Positions 52,425 to 61,650 are shown, numbered from the stretch's first letter. The stretch is 64,000 nt of DNA from Actinoplanes sp. KI2 (GCF_025630775.1 NZ_JAOSZE010000011.1:1-64000), one strand, 5' to 3'. The notes: generated from the letters alone by a model not told the origin. Translations and numbers: made by a program.

Positions 52425-53972
52425 ATGACCGAGATCCTTTCCGACGACGCGGTGGCGTTCGTCGCCGAGCTGAACCGTCGGTTCCGCCCACGGCGCAACG
52501 AGCTGCTGGCCGCGCGTGCGGCCCGTCGTGCCGAGATCGCGGCCGGCGGGACGCTCGGCTTCCTCGACGAGACGGCCGACATCCGGGCGGCCGACTGGTC
52601 CGCGCCGCCCGCCCCGGCCGATCTGCTCGACCGGCGGGTGGAGATCACCGGTCCGACCGAACGCAAGATGACCATCAATGCGCTGAACTCCGGGGCCAAG
52701 GTGTGGCTGGCCGACCTCGAGGACGCCAACACCCCGCACTGGTCGAACGTCGTCGACGGTCAGCAGAACCTCTACGACGCGATCCGCCGGACCATCACGC
52801 TGGAGACCGATCAGAAGAAGTACGAGCTGAACGGCGGCCCGTACCCGACGATCGTGATGCGGCCGCGCGGCTGGCACCTCGACGAGCGGCACCTCCCGGT
52901 GGACGGCGAGCCGGCCGTCGGCGCGCTCGTCGACTTCGGGCTCTACTTCTTCCACAACGCCGCCGAGCTGCTCGCGCGCGGCAGCGGCCCGTACTTCTAC
53001 CTGCCGAAGATGGAGTCGCACAAGGAAGCGGCGCTGTGGAACGACGTCTTCGACTTCGCCCAGGACACGCTCGGCATCCCGCGCGGCACGATCCGCGCCA
53101 CGGTGCTGATCGAGACCATTCCGGCGGCCTTCGAGATGGAAGAGATCCTGCACGCGCTGCGGCCGCACATCTCGGGGCTGAACGCCGGCCGGTGGGACTA
53201 CCTGTTCAGCATCATCAAGTACTTCCGCGACAACCCGAACATGATTCTGCCCGACCGCGCGGCGGTGACAATGACCGCGCCGTTCATGCGCGCGTACACC
53301 GAACTGCTCGTCTCGACCTGCCACCGGCGCGGCGCGTTCGCGATGGGCGGGATGGCGGCGTTCATCCCGAGCCGCCGGGATCCGCAGGTCAACGAGGTGG
53401 CGCTGGCGAAGGTCCGCGAGGACAAGGAGCGCGAGGCCGGCGACGGCTTCGACGGCTCGTGGGTGGCGCACCCCGACCTCGTCCCGGTCTGTCAGGAGAT
53501 CTTCGACCGGGTGCTCGGTTCGCGGCCCAACCAGCTCGACAAGCAGCGTCCGGAGGTGTCGGTCACCGCCGGCCAGTTGCTGAACGTCGCGGCCACCGAC
53601 GGCGCCGTCACCGAGGCGGGCCTGCGCAACGACGTCTCGGTCGGCCTGCAGTACCTCGAGGCGTGGCTGCGCGGCAACGGCGCGGTGGCGATCAACAACC
53701 TGATGGAGGACGCGGCCACCGCGGAGATCTCCCGCTCGCAGGTGTGGCAGTGGATCCACAACGGCGTGCGCCTGCCGGACGGTACCGAGATCACCGCCGA
53801 CCTGGTCGGCCGGATCGAGGACGAGGAGCTGGCCGCGATCCGCACCGCCATCGGCGACCAGGCGTGGGCCGCGTCCCGCTTCGACGACGCCCGGAAGCTG
53901 TTCGAGCGGGTCGCGCTCGCGGATGATTTCGCCGACTTCCTCACCACGGCGGCCTACGACTCGATCGACTGA
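52425..53972 (+). CDS. aceB: malate synthase A
   Basis: A 515-residue enzyme condensing glyoxylate with acetyl-CoA to malate. Recognisable are [64 protein letters not shown] with active-site Glu, [15 protein letters not shown] with the metal-binding Asp, and [14 protein letters not shown]. Length fits isoform A. GGAG lies ten bases before the ATG. It follows the purine operon by about 90 bp, and no isocitrate lyase is near, so here it most likely absorbs glyoxylate released from ureidoglycolate. The DUF6986 gene follows after 4 bp. Confidence 0.93.
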   Translation: MTEILSDDAVAFVAELNRRFRPRRNELLAARAARRAEIAAGGTLGFLDETADIRAADWSAPPAPADLLDRRVEITGPTERKMTINALNSGAKVWLADLEDANTPHWSNVVDGQQNLYDAIRRTITLETDQKKYELNGGPYPTIVMRPRGWHLDERHLPVDGEPAVGALVDFGLYFFHNAAELLARGSGPYFYLPKMESHKEAALWNDVFDFAQDTLGIPRGTIRATVLIETIPAAFEMEEILHALRPHISGLNAGRWDYLFSIIKYFRDNPNMILPDRAAVTMTAPFMRAYTELLVSTCHRRGAFAMGGMAAFIPSRRDPQVNEVALAKVREDKEREAGDGFDGSWVAHPDLVPVCQEIFDRVLGSRPNQLDKQRPEVSVTAGQLLNVAATDGAVTEAGLRNDVSVGLQYLEAWLRGNGAVAINNLMEDAATAEISRSQVWQWIHNGVRLPDGTEITADLVGRIEDEELAAIRTAIGDQAWAASRFDDARKLFERVALADDFADFLTTAAYDSID

Positions 53973-53976
53973 ACAC

Positions 53977-55116
53977 ATGCGGCTGACCGAGGACGACTAC
54001 GCGGAGTTCGACGTCCGGCTGGCGGCTCACGATGCGTTCCTGCGCTCCCGTTACCCGGGAGCGCCGGCGGGTCGCCAGCCCGTGCACACCGTGTACATCC
54101 CCGCGGACCGGCTGGACGACTTCCGGTCGTGGGGTGACACCGCGCTCGCCGCGATGACCGACTTCCCGTGGCCGCAGGTCGAGGCGGACGTGCGGGCCAA
54201 GCTGGCCCGCGAGCCGATCGAGGATCTCCGGGTCGACCTCGAGGACGGCTACGGCGTGCGCCCCGACGACCAGGAGGACGAGGCGGTCCGGCGGGCCGCC
54301 AAGATCCTCGGCGAGGGCCCGCTGCCGCCGTTCGTCGGCCTCCGGATCAAGTCGCTCGAGGCGGCGACCCGGCGGCGCGCCCTGCGCACGCTCGACCTGT
54401 TCCTGTCGTCCTATCAGGACACCTTCATCATCACGCTACCCAAGGTGAGCGGCGTGGATCAGGTCGCCGCGATGGTGACGCTCTGCGAGAAATTGGAACG
54501 GTCCTACGGCCTGCCCGCCGGCCGACTCCGCTTCGAGATCCAGATCGAACTGCCCGCCGCCGTCCTGGGTGCCGACGGCGCCGCCACGGTCGCCCGGCTG
54601 ATCACCGCCGCCGACGGCCGGTGCATCGGCCTGCACTACGGCACCTACGACTACAGCGCCGCGGCCGGCGTAGCCGCTGCCTACCAGGCACTCGACCATC
54701 CGGTCGCCGACTACGCGAAGGCCGTCATGCAGGCCGCCGCCGCGCAGACCGGCGTCCACCTCTCCGACGGCTCCACCAACATTCTCCCGGTCGGCACCCC
54801 GGCCGAGATCCGGGCCGCCTGGCAGCTCCACCACCGCCTGGTGCGCCGCTCGTTGGAACGAGGCTTCTACCAGGGCTGGGACCTGCACCCAGCGCAACTG
54901 CCCACCCGTTACGCAGCGACCTACGCGTTCTTCCGCGACGGCCGGGACGCCGCCGTCGAACGCCTGCACCGCTACCTCGCCCGCCAGGACTCCGGCATCG
55001 CCGACGAGCCCGCCACCGCCCGCGCCCTGGCCGGCTACCTGCTACGCGGCCTGGACTGCGGCGCCCTCACCGACGCCGGCCTGCCCCGCTCCGACCTGCT
55101 CGTCCTCGCCCGATAA
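53977..55116 (+). CDS. DUF6986: HpcH/HpaI-CitE-like aldolase or lyase
   Basis: A 379-residue TIM-barrel protein of the CitE/HpcH superfamily. LRVDLEDGYGVRPDD, GLRIKSLE with the conserved Arg, FEIQIELPAAVLG with the metal Glu, GLHYGTYDYSAAAG with the metal Asp, and QGWDLHPAQLPTRYAATYAFF match the active-site order of CitE-type lyases. The start ATG 53977 lies 4 bp after aceB, so the two are co-expressed. CitE relatives cleave or form C-C bonds in 2-hydroxy acid or malyl-CoA-type substrates. The location between malate synthase and ureide genes suggests a reaction that makes or uses glyoxylate, but no activity is known to me. Confidence 0.78.
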   Translation: MRLTEDDYAEFDVRLAAHDAFLRSRYPGAPAGRQPVHTVYIPADRLDDFRSWGDTALAAMTDFPWPQVEADVRAKLAREPIEDLRVDLEDGYGVRPDDQEDEAVRRAAKILGEGPLPPFVGLRIKSLEAATRRRALRTLDLFLSSYQDTFIITLPKVSGVDQVAAMVTLCEKLERSYGLPAGRLRFEIQIELPAAVLGADGAATVARLITAADGRCIGLHYGTYDYSAAAGVAAAYQALDHPVADYAKAVMQAAAAQTGVHLSDGSTNILPVGTPAEIRAAWQLHHRLVRRSLERGFYQGWDLHPAQLPTRYAATYAFFRDGRDAAVERLHRYLARQDSGIADEPATARALAGYLLRGLDCGALTDAGLPRSDLLVLAR

Positions 55117-55240
55117 AACCCATTCATCCGTACGTCCGGGCTGTCCACCACCGCAATACCGCGAACCCCGCCTCCGGCGGCTACCGCAACGCGACCCAAG
55201 CGTGGGCTTGCGGCCGTGGACGCGCGTCTCGCGTGCGGCG

Positions 55241-55308
55241 CGTGGCCAAAAGCAGGCCCGCCGCTCGCGCGCGGCGTGGCCAAAAGCAGGCCCGCCGCTC
55301 GCGAGCGG
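55241..55308. repeat. 34-bp tandem duplication in an intergenic gap
   Basis: Units 55241-55274 and 55275-55308 (cgtggccaaaagcaggcccg then ccgctcgcg(c/a)gcgg) differ at one base. Each contains GGCC-N7-GGCC, and the second ends in palindromic CCGCTCGCGAGCGG. Period 34 is not coding. The rest of the gap 55117-55350 shows nothing but GC-rich sequence and the methyltransferase ribosome site. Confidence 0.75.
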
Positions 55309-55350
55309 TTTGTTCAAGACTTCCGGGGAGCCGGCGGCGAGGGTGACGCC

Positions 55351-55998
55351 ATGACGGAGCGAGAATTCACCCCGGCGCTGGGGCGGTTTGCGCCCACGCG
55401 GTTCTACGACCTGGTTGCCTCGGTCACCCGCGAGCGGTTGTGGCGCGGCCTCGTCGTCGGGCACGTCGCGGCTCGGGCCGACGAAGTGGTCGTCGACGTC
55501 GGGTGTGGGACCGGTTCGCTGGCGCTGCTGCTGCATCAGCACCGAACGGGGGCTCGGATCGTCGGGGTCGATCCCGACCGCGACATGGTGGAGCGGGCAC
55601 GGCGGAAGGGCGCCGGTGCCCCGGTGGAGTGGCGGGTCGGGATGGGCGACTCGCTGGCCGAGATCCTCGGTGCCGCGTCGGCCGACGTGGTGGTGAGCAG
55701 TCTCGTGCTGCATCAGTGCCCGATGGCGATGAAGCGGGCGATCCTGGCAGCGATGGCCGCGGTGCTGCGGCCGGGCGGGCGGCTGGTCGTCGCGGACTAT
55801 GGACTTCAGCGCACCCGCGCGATGCGGCTGGCGTTCCGGCTGGTGCAGATGGCCGACGGCAAACCCGACACTCAGCCCAACGCCGACGGCGCGCTGCCGG
55901 GACTGATCGCCGAGGCCGGCTTCCACGACGTGCGGGAGGCCGAGGTCGTGCCGACCGTCACGGGGTCGATCTCGATCTACACCGCCCGCCGGGGATGA
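55351..55998 (+). CDS. class I SAM-dependent methyltransferase
   Basis: A 215-residue methyltransferase. Motif I is VVVDVGCGTGSLALLL, the acidic loop is IVGVDPDRDMVERARRKG, and SADVVVSSLVLHQCPMAMKRAILAAMAAVLRPGGRLVVADYG covers motifs II-III. It resembles UbiE/Coq5-type enzymes of small-molecule methylation. ATG 55351 is preferred; the frame opens at 55216, but that region is the 34-bp tandem repeat. GCGAGGG stands before the ATG. Substrate unknown. Its 3' end faces the AraC gene across a repeat array. Confidence 0.83.
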   Translation: MTEREFTPALGRFAPTRFYDLVASVTRERLWRGLVVGHVAARADEVVVDVGCGTGSLALLLHQHRTGARIVGVDPDRDMVERARRKGAGAPVEWRVGMGDSLAEILGAASADVVVSSLVLHQCPMAMKRAILAAMAAVLRPGGRLVVADYGLQRTRAMRLAFRLVQMADGKPDTQPNADGALPGLIAEAGFHDVREAEVVPTVTGSISIYTARRG

Positions 55999-56155
55999 CC
56001 GGCGCGGGCACGGCTACTCCGCCGGGCCGGGATTGGGGTGGGGCGGGTAGGGGGTGTGCCGCTGGACCGGGATGGTTGGGGCGGGTAGGGGTGCGCCGCT
56101 GGACCGGGATGGTTGGGGCGGGCACGGCTACACCGCCGGGCCGGGATGGTCGCGC
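55995..56155. repeat. 37-39-bp tandem repeat carrying the stop region of a flanking gene
   Basis: Four units begin near 56004, 56045, 56083 and 56116, each with ccgggatggttggggcggg or a variant. Read on the minus strand, each unit preserves Pro-Gly-Pro-Ala, and the outer two also carry a following TAG, the same ending as the AraC gene (HPGPAV-stop at 56128). The array occupies the full gap between the methyltransferase stop and the AraC 3' end. Confidence 0.75.
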
Positions 56156-56802
56156 AGGGCGGGGAGGACCTCTGCCGGGGTCAGGCCCATCATTTCGCGC
56201 ATCCAGCGGGTCAGGTGTGACTGGTCGGCGAAGCCGGCGGTGACGGCCGCCTCGGCGAGCGGGCGGCCGTCCCGCATGGCCTCGGCCGCGCGTTGCAGGC
56301 GTGCCCAGATGCGCCAGCGGGCCAGGGGCAGGCCGAGCTCGGCGCGGGCCAGGGCGCGGAGGCGCTGGGGCGACAGCCCGACCCGCGCGGCCACCTCGGG
56401 CATGGCGAGGTGCGGCAGGGCCATGGCGGCGACCAGGCGCGGGTCCAGGACGGCGGAGGCGAGGGCCGCTTGCCGATGGATGTCGTCGGGTCGCAGGTCG
56501 TGGAGGACGGCGATACCCGCACGCGGCGACGACACCGCGCGGAGCCGGTCGGCGAGGGCGGACTGCGGGTCGACGAAGAACGTCTCGGCCTCGGGGACGG
56601 CCAGCAGCCGATGCCTGGTCATCGGCGTGACGAGCAGGGCCGCGGCCCGGTGGGGGACGCCGGCCGCATCGAGGATCGTGACCTCGCCCTCGGGTGCCGT
56701 CACGATCTGGAAGGCGGCGTGGCGGTGGGCGGCGCCGGCCGGGATCGGGCCGTGGTAGGCGGCGTAGCCGTGCTGGATCGTGAAGGGCGCCACGCCGACC
56801 AT
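56128..56802 (-). CDS. AraC family transcriptional regulator
   Basis: A 224-residue regulator. The N-terminal about 90 residues are a cupin-like sensor (IQHGYAAYHGPIPAGAAHRHAAFQIVT). The C-terminal part has both AraC helix-turn-helix units: MPEVAARVGLSPQRLRALARAELG, then EAAVTAGFADQSHLTRWMREMMGLTPAEV. It is 91 bp from the divergent padR gene. Effector and targets are unknown. Its final codons are repeated in the downstream array. Confidence 0.85.
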   Translation of the reverse strand: MVGVAPFTIQHGYAAYHGPIPAGAAHRHAAFQIVTAPEGEVTILDAAGVPHRAAALLVTPMTRHRLLAVPEAETFFVDPQSALADRLRAVSSPRAGIAVLHDLRPDDIHRQAALASAVLDPRLVAAMALPHLAMPEVAARVGLSPQRLRALARAELGLPLARWRIWARLQRAAEAMRDGRPLAEAAVTAGFADQSHLTRWMREMMGLTPAEVLPALRDHPGPAV

Positions 56803-56828
56803 GATGCCGACCCCGAGACTTTTCAGGG

Positions 56829-56871
56829 TTGCCCGGACCGATACTCGCGTGCGTATACTCGCCTACGAGTA
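56829..56871 (+). promoter_or_regulatory. padR promoter with paired PadR-type operators
   Basis: TTGCCC (56829-56834) and a perfect TATACT -10 (56854-56859) lie before padR with a 19-bp spacer. TACTCG-CCTA-CGAGTA (56856-56871) is a perfect 6-4-6 palindrome covering the -10. An imperfect copy, TACTCG-CGTG-CGTATA (56842-56857), is 14 bp upstream. This arrangement suits autorepression by PadR and shared control of the divergent araC gene. Confidence 0.6.
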
Positions 56872-56893
56872 ATGGGCAGGAGGGGCGGCACCG

Positions 56894-57553
56894 ATGGCCA
56901 AGCGGCGCAGGGTGAGCAATCTGATGGGACTGGCGATCCTCTCCTCGGTCGTCTTCCGTCAGATGCACCCCTACGAGATGGCCAACACCCTGCGCGGCTG
57001 GGGCAAGGACCGCGACTTCCAGATCAAGTGGGGCTCGCTCTACACCGTCGTGCGCAACCTGGCCAAGCACGGCCTGATCGCCGAGGTGGAGAGCAGCCGC
57101 GAGGGGCGCCGCCCCGAGCGGACCGTCTACCGGATCACCGACGAGGGCCGGGCCGAGTTGGTCGACTGGGCCAAGGAGCTGCTGTCCGAGGCCGAGCCGG
57201 AGACCTCGCGATTCCGGGCCGGCCTCTCGGTGATGGCGGTGCTGGGGCCCGACGAGGTGGTGACGCTGCTGCAACAGCGTCTCGCCGCCGTCGAGCGGGA
57301 GATCGCCGAGACCGAGGCGACGCGGCAGCTGCACGCGCCGCGGGTGCCCCGGCTGTTCCTGATCGAGCTGGAGTACGACCTGGCCATGCTCGCCGCCGAG
57401 CGGGCGTGGATGCGGTCGCTGATCGGGGAGATCGCCGGCGGGACGCTGCCGGGGCTGGACGAGTGGCGTCATCACCACGAGACCGGGGAGATGCCGGCCG
57501 ACATGGTGGAGCTCGCCGAGGAAAGCGTGGAGACGTACGGCACCGAGAAATGA
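56894..57553 (+). CDS. PadR family transcriptional regulator
   Basis: A 219-residue PadR protein. The N-terminal winged helix includes LSSVVFRQMHPYEMANTLRGWG, then IKWGSLYTVVRNLAKHGLIAEVESSREGRRPERTVYRITDEGRAEL, the wing and dimer strand typical of the family. The C-terminal half is the PadR-C helical domain (LLQQRLAAVEREIAETEATRQL). AGGAGGGG precedes the ATG. It is followed by an FAD monooxygenase in the same direction and preceded by palindromic operators, so it probably represses this pair until a phenolic or drug-like inducer binds. Confidence 0.88.
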   Translation: MAKRRRVSNLMGLAILSSVVFRQMHPYEMANTLRGWGKDRDFQIKWGSLYTVVRNLAKHGLIAEVESSREGRRPERTVYRITDEGRAELVDWAKELLSEAEPETSRFRAGLSVMAVLGPDEVVTLLQQRLAAVEREIAETEATRQLHAPRVPRLFLIELEYDLAMLAAERAWMRSLIGEIAGGTLPGLDEWRHHHETGEMPADMVELAEESVETYGTEK

Positions 57554-57714
57554 GAACGGCCCCGGCGGCCTGCTGCAACAGATCGCCGGGGCCGGGCCTC
57601 GAACCACAAGTCATGGGAACCACGACCCGGGCCGAAGGCGGCAACCACAGGATACCGGGCCGACCTCCCATGGCGAAAACCGCAAAAGCGGACAAATCGC
57701 AAGGGAGTAGGGAA

Positions 57715-58920
57715 ATGAGCAACCGAGTCCAAGACGTCGCGATCATCGGCGGCGGCATCGCCGGCCCGGTAACGGCGCTGGCGCTGCACAAGGCCGGCAT
57801 CCGGGCGACCGTCTACGAGAGCTATCCGAGCACCGCCGACGGGCTGGGCGGCACCATCGCGCTCGCGCCGAACGGGATGGCGGCCCTGGAGATCGTCGGG
57901 GCGGCCGACGCCGTACGCGCGGTGGCGGAGCCCGCCTACCGGCAGGCGATGGCGGTCGGCGCCAGGCGTGTCGCGATGCCGGCGCTGGCCGGCGTCGAGC
58001 CGTATCAGGTGGTCCGCCGCAGCGATCTCTACCGGATCCTGCACGACCGGGCCACCGCCGAGGGCATCGCGATCGAGCACGGCCGCCGGTTGACCGAGGC
58101 CCGCGAGGAGGGCGACCGGGTCACGGCCGTCTTCGCGGACGGCTCGACGGTGCCGGCCGACGTCCTGGTCGGCGCGGACGGGGTGCAGTCGACCGTCCGC
58201 CGGCTGATCGATCCGGACGCGCCCGGCCCGCGCTACACGGGCATGCTCGCGTTCGAGGGCGTCTCCCCGTTCGAGGTGCCCGAGGAGCCCGGCACGATGA
58301 CCTTCGCGTTCGGCAAACGCGGCTACTACATCTACTGGCCGGCCCTGGGCGGCGGCACGACGTTCGGGGTGAACCTGCCGCACCCGCGGCCAATGACGAT
58401 CAAGGAGGCCCGGGCGGTTCCCTCGCGCGAGTGGATGGCGACCCTGCTTGACGTGTACGGCGAGGACGTACCCGGCGGCGAGCTTCTCCGTCACCTGTCC
58501 GCGGAGAATCTGCGGGTCACCGGCGCGCTCTACATCATGCCCCCGGTACCGCACTGGTACCGCGGCCGGCTCGTGCTGGTCGGCGACGCGGTGCACGCCC
58601 CGTCCAACAGTTCCGGGCAGGGCGCGTCGCTGGCGATCGAGAGCGCCATCGAACTGGCCCGCTGCCTGCGCGATGTCGAGGACGTGTCCGAGGCGTTCGC
58701 GATCTACGAGCGGACCCGCCGCGCGCGGGTGGAGCGGATCGCCGCTCGGGCCGCGAAAATCAACCACGCCAAGGCGCCCGGCCCGGTCGCCCGCGCATTG
58801 ATGCCGGTCATCATGCCCATCTTCCTGAAGCTGGTGATGAAGCCGGAGAAGACCCTCGGACCGGACCAGCGGTACCGCATCGATTGGCCGGCTCGGCCCG
58901 GCCACGACCGCACGCGATAG
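57715..58920 (+). CDS. FAD-dependent monooxygenase (class A), PadR-linked
   Basis: A 401-residue flavoprotein hydroxylase. AIIGGGIAGPVTALALHKAGI is the FAD Rossmann motif, VLVGADGVQSTVRRLIDPD the DG motif, and LVLVGDAVHAPSNSSGQGASLAIESAIELARCL the GD motif. The C-terminus ends with an amphipathic and basic helix. ATG 57715 has AAGGGAG upstream; an ATG at 57670 in frame would add 15 polar residues. The substrate is unknown; sequence type resembles TetX/MhpA-like hydroxylases. Co-directional with padR (162 bp gap) and ended by a strong hairpin. Confidence 0.87.
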   Translation: MSNRVQDVAIIGGGIAGPVTALALHKAGIRATVYESYPSTADGLGGTIALAPNGMAALEIVGAADAVRAVAEPAYRQAMAVGARRVAMPALAGVEPYQVVRRSDLYRILHDRATAEGIAIEHGRRLTEAREEGDRVTAVFADGSTVPADVLVGADGVQSTVRRLIDPDAPGPRYTGMLAFEGVSPFEVPEEPGTMTFAFGKRGYYIYWPALGGGTTFGVNLPHPRPMTIKEARAVPSREWMATLLDVYGEDVPGGELLRHLSAENLRVTGALYIMPPVPHWYRGRLVLVGDAVHAPSNSSGQGASLAIESAIELARCLRDVEDVSEAFAIYERTRRARVERIAARAAKINHAKAPGPVARALMPVIMPIFLKLVMKPEKTLGPDQRYRIDWPARPGHDRTR

Positions 58921-58936
58921 TCGCGTCCCCGGCCCC

Positions 58937-58961
58937 GCCGCCCGCGTTGCTCGCGGGCGGC
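58937..58961. terminator. bidirectional hairpin between convergent genes
   Basis: GCCGCCCGCG-TTGCT-CGCGGGCGGC is a perfect 10-bp stem with a 5-nt loop, midway between the monooxygenase stop (58920) and the allantoicase stop (58976). Being symmetrical it can end both transcripts. Confidence 0.75.
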
Positions 58962-58975
58962 AGCGGGTGCGGTGT

Positions 58976-59977
58976 TCATGCGGTTGGGGACGGGCGGGAA
59001 CTCGTACGGGAAAAGGTTTCTTCGAGGGTTTTGCGGTCGGGCCGGCCGATGGCGCGGAACCGGGCCATGCCGCCGTCGGGGTAGATGTCGAGCCGCAGCC
59101 GGTCCACTCGTCCGATGTGGTGGACGGGGAAGCGGTGCGGCGTGTCCGGGTTGAGCGGGACGCGTTGCAGGAGGTCGAACCAGTCGCCCCCACCGAGGGC
59201 GCCGCGCACCGACGCCGCGCCCGGGGCGTTTCCCTTGTAGTGGCTGGTGTCGAGGTCGATGAACTCGATGGCGGACGATGCGGCGAGCGCGATTTCCACC
59301 CATTCATTGCCGTCAGTGCGGCGGCGGGCCGTCTCCCAGCCGTCGCCCATGTGCTGAGCGAGCCCCGGCATCAACAGGTTGTGCGGGCGGCCGAAGAACA
59401 TGTCGCTGCATTCGATGACCCGGCCGCCGTTCGCCAGCGCCGCCACATCGAAGATGTCGGGCAGCAGCTGCGGGTCGGGAACGACGTCGCCGTGCACGCG
59501 CAGCCGGGCCACCCCGCCGTCCGGATAAATGGTCAGCCGCACGTGCGTGAAACGGCGCGGATCGGTCACCGGAAACAGATTGCGGGAATCGCCCCGCAGC
59601 CGCGATCGAGGCACCAGCGGCACCCAGTCCGCGTCCCGGAGCTGCGAACCCGTGGGGTGACCGTCCGTGGCGAGCGCGTCGATCGACGCGTGCGTGGGGT
59701 AGTTGCCGACGAAGAACGCGGTGTCGACATCGACGCCGTGGATCACGCCGGGCGCGCCGAGCCGGACGATCGCCACGTCCTCGCCGGGCGAGCGCCGGCG
59801 CCGGGTCTCCCAGCCGTCGTAGACCTGCCCCTTCTGGTCGAAGGTGCGCGGCGTGAACGTCGGCGCATGAGGCAGGACCAGGTGATCCGCCGCCGCGAAG
59901 AACTCGTCGTTGGCGTAGACCACGCCGCCGCCGAGCGCCCGCGACGCCAGATCGGGCCGGGTGCTGAACTCCTCCAT
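58976..59977 (-). CDS. alc: allantoicase
   Basis: A 333-residue enzyme splitting allantoate into (S)-ureidoglycolate and urea. It consists of two related jelly-roll halves (about 15-165 and 180-325). Each contains a D-G-W-E-T-x-R-R-R segment, a IDLDTSHYKGN- or VDVDTAFFVGN-type segment and a LTIYPDGGVARLRVHG- or LDIYPDGGMARFRAIG-type ending, the family's internal duplication. GGGAGGGA precedes the ATG by six bases. It starts two bases after the allantoinase stop, so they form one operon. Ureidoglycolate lyase, needed next, is not recognised in the window. Confidence 0.92.
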   Translation of the reverse strand: MEEFSTRPDLASRALGGGVVYANDEFFAAADHLVLPHAPTFTPRTFDQKGQVYDGWETRRRRSPGEDVAIVRLGAPGVIHGVDVDTAFFVGNYPTHASIDALATDGHPTGSQLRDADWVPLVPRSRLRGDSRNLFPVTDPRRFTHVRLTIYPDGGVARLRVHGDVVPDPQLLPDIFDVAALANGGRVIECSDMFFGRPHNLLMPGLAQHMGDGWETARRRTDGNEWVEIALAASSAIEFIDLDTSHYKGNAPGAASVRGALGGGDWFDLLQRVPLNPDTPHRFPVHHIGRVDRLRLDIYPDGGMARFRAIGRPDRKTLEETFSRTSSRPSPTA

Positions 59978-59979
59978 CG

Positions 59980-61290
59980 CTATCCCTCCCGGGTCAGAAG
60001 ACGGCCGCCGGCCTCCTCGGCCGTCACGCTGCGTCCGCGCAGCCAGGTCGCGCGCACCACGCCGTGCAACACCTTCCCCGCGTACGGGGTGACCGGGTGC
60101 CGATGGTGCAGGCGCCGCGGGTCGACGGTGAAGGTGGCCTCCGGATCGAACGCGACCAGGTCGGCGTCGGCGCCCGGTGCGATCCGGCCCTTCGCCGGCA
60201 ACCCCACCAGGTCGGCGGGCCGGCGCGCCATCCACTCCACCACGTCGCCGAGCCGGTGACCGCGTTCGCGGGCCGCGGTCCAGATCACCGGCAGCCCGAG
60301 CTGCACCGACGCGATCCCGCCCCAGGCCGCCGCGAAGTCGCCGGTGTCCCGCCGCTTCAGCTCGGGCGTGCACGGCGAATGATCGCTGACCACACAGGTG
60401 ATCAGGCCGTCGGCGAGCGCCCGCCACAGCGCGTCGGCGTTGGCCGCGTCCCGGATCGGCGGGCAGCACTTGTACTCGGTCGCGCCGTCCGGGATGTGGC
60501 GGGCGTCGAGGGTCAGGTAGTGCGGGCAGGTCTCGGCGGTGACTCGTACGCCCTCGGCCCTTGCCGCGGAGATCAGCGGAAGCGCGGCCGCGGCCGAAAG
60601 ATGCAGGATGTGCACGCGGCGCCCGGTCGCCCGGGACGCGTCGATCGCGGTGGCGATCGCGGCGTGCTCGGCCGCCGCCGGCCGGGAGGCGAGGAAGTCG
60701 GCGTAGGCGGTGGACGCGGCCGGCGTGACGAGGTGGGCGGGGTCCTCGGCGTGCACGACGAACAGCGCGTCGACGGCCGTCAGCGCGGCGGTGAGCTCGG
60801 CGGGCGAGACCGGCGGGAACTCGGGGACGCCCGAATCGGCCAGGAACGCCTTGAAACCGAAGACTCCGGCGTCGTGCAGGGCGGTCAGTTCGCCGGCGTT
60901 GCCGGGGACGACGCCGCCCCAGAAGCCGACGTCGATGTGGATCTGCCCGGTCGCGGCCCGCTGTTTGACCCGCAGCGCACCGGCGTCGACGGTCGGCGGC
61001 AGGCTGTTCAGCGGCATGTCGATGATCGTGGTGACGCCGCCGGCCGCGGCGGCCCGGGTGGCGGTGGCGAAGCCTTCCCATTCCGTACGCCCGGGCTCGT
61101 TCACGTGCACGTGCGTGTCGACCAGGCCCGGGAGCAGCGCGGTGTCGCCGAGGTCGTGCTCGGCGCCGGCCTCGACCGGGTCCTGGTATCCGACCACCGC
61201 GACGATCTTCTCCCCGGTGATCGCCACGGCGGCCGGGCGCTCGTCGTCGCCGGTCAGGACGCGGCGGGACCGCAGCACGAGATCGACCAT
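59980..61290 (-). CDS. allB: allantoinase
   Basis: A 436-residue dinuclear amidohydrolase opening the hydantoin ring of allantoin to allantoate. [31 protein letters not shown] carries the H-x-H metal pair. FGFKAFL holds the Lys that becomes carboxylated, VHILHLS and the following TAETCPHYL segment the next ligands, and [13 protein letters not shown] the catalytic Asp. ATG 61290 is chosen because the family start [12 protein letters not shown] begins there. The GGTCCCGACAG element lies immediately upstream, and the TfoX-N gene is divergent 40 bp away. Confidence 0.92.
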   Translation of the reverse strand: MVDLVLRSRRVLTGDDERPAAVAITGEKIVAVVGYQDPVEAGAEHDLGDTALLPGLVDTHVHVNEPGRTEWEGFATATRAAAAGGVTTIIDMPLNSLPPTVDAGALRVKQRAATGQIHIDVGFWGGVVPGNAGELTALHDAGVFGFKAFLADSGVPEFPPVSPAELTAALTAVDALFVVHAEDPAHLVTPAASTAYADFLASRPAAAEHAAIATAIDASRATGRRVHILHLSAAAALPLISAARAEGVRVTAETCPHYLTLDARHIPDGATEYKCCPPIRDAANADALWRALADGLITCVVSDHSPCTPELKRRDTGDFAAAWGGIASVQLGLPVIWTAARERGHRLGDVVEWMARRPADLVGLPAKGRIAPGADADLVAFDPEATFTVDPRRLHHRHPVTPYAGKVLHGVVRATWLRGRSVTAEEAGGRLLTREG

Positions 61291-61329
61291 GGTCCCGACA
61301 GTAGCGGCGACCGGGTGACAATGTGCGGC

Positions 61330-61650
61330 ATGGCCTATGACGAGGCGTTGGCGGAGCGGCTGCGCGAGCGGTTCGCGGACGATCCGGCCGTGACCGCGAA
61401 GAAGATGTTCGGCGGTCTGGCCTTTCTCACGAACGGGAACATGACGGTCGGGGTGCACGCCGACGAGCTGATCGTGCGCATCGACCCGGCGTCGGTGGCC
61501 GGGCGGGCGGGGGTGCGGCCGTTCGAGGTCGGCGGCCGCAGCATGCCGGGCTGGATCCTGGTGGCGGGCGAGGTGCTCGACGACCCGGTGCTGGACGAGT
61601 GGGTCGCGCTGGCGAAGGCGCACGTCGCGACCCTGCCGCCGAAGAAGTGA
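61330..61650 (+). CDS. TfoX/Sxy N-terminal domain protein
   Basis: A 106-residue single-domain protein: [42 protein letters not shown] is the conserved TfoX-N opening, ending with [31 protein letters not shown]. Full TfoX/Sxy proteins activate competence genes in gamma-proteobacteria; actinobacterial stand-alone domains have no proven role. ATG 61330 fits the family start, with ATG 61321 three codons earlier also possible. Neither has a good ribosome site. The APH-like gene starts inside its stop (GTGA). Confidence 0.82.
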   Translation: MAYDEALAERLRERFADDPAVTAKKMFGGLAFLTNGNMTVGVHADELIVRIDPASVAGRAGVRPFEVGGRSMPGWILVAGEVLDDPVLDEWVALAKAHVATLPPKK

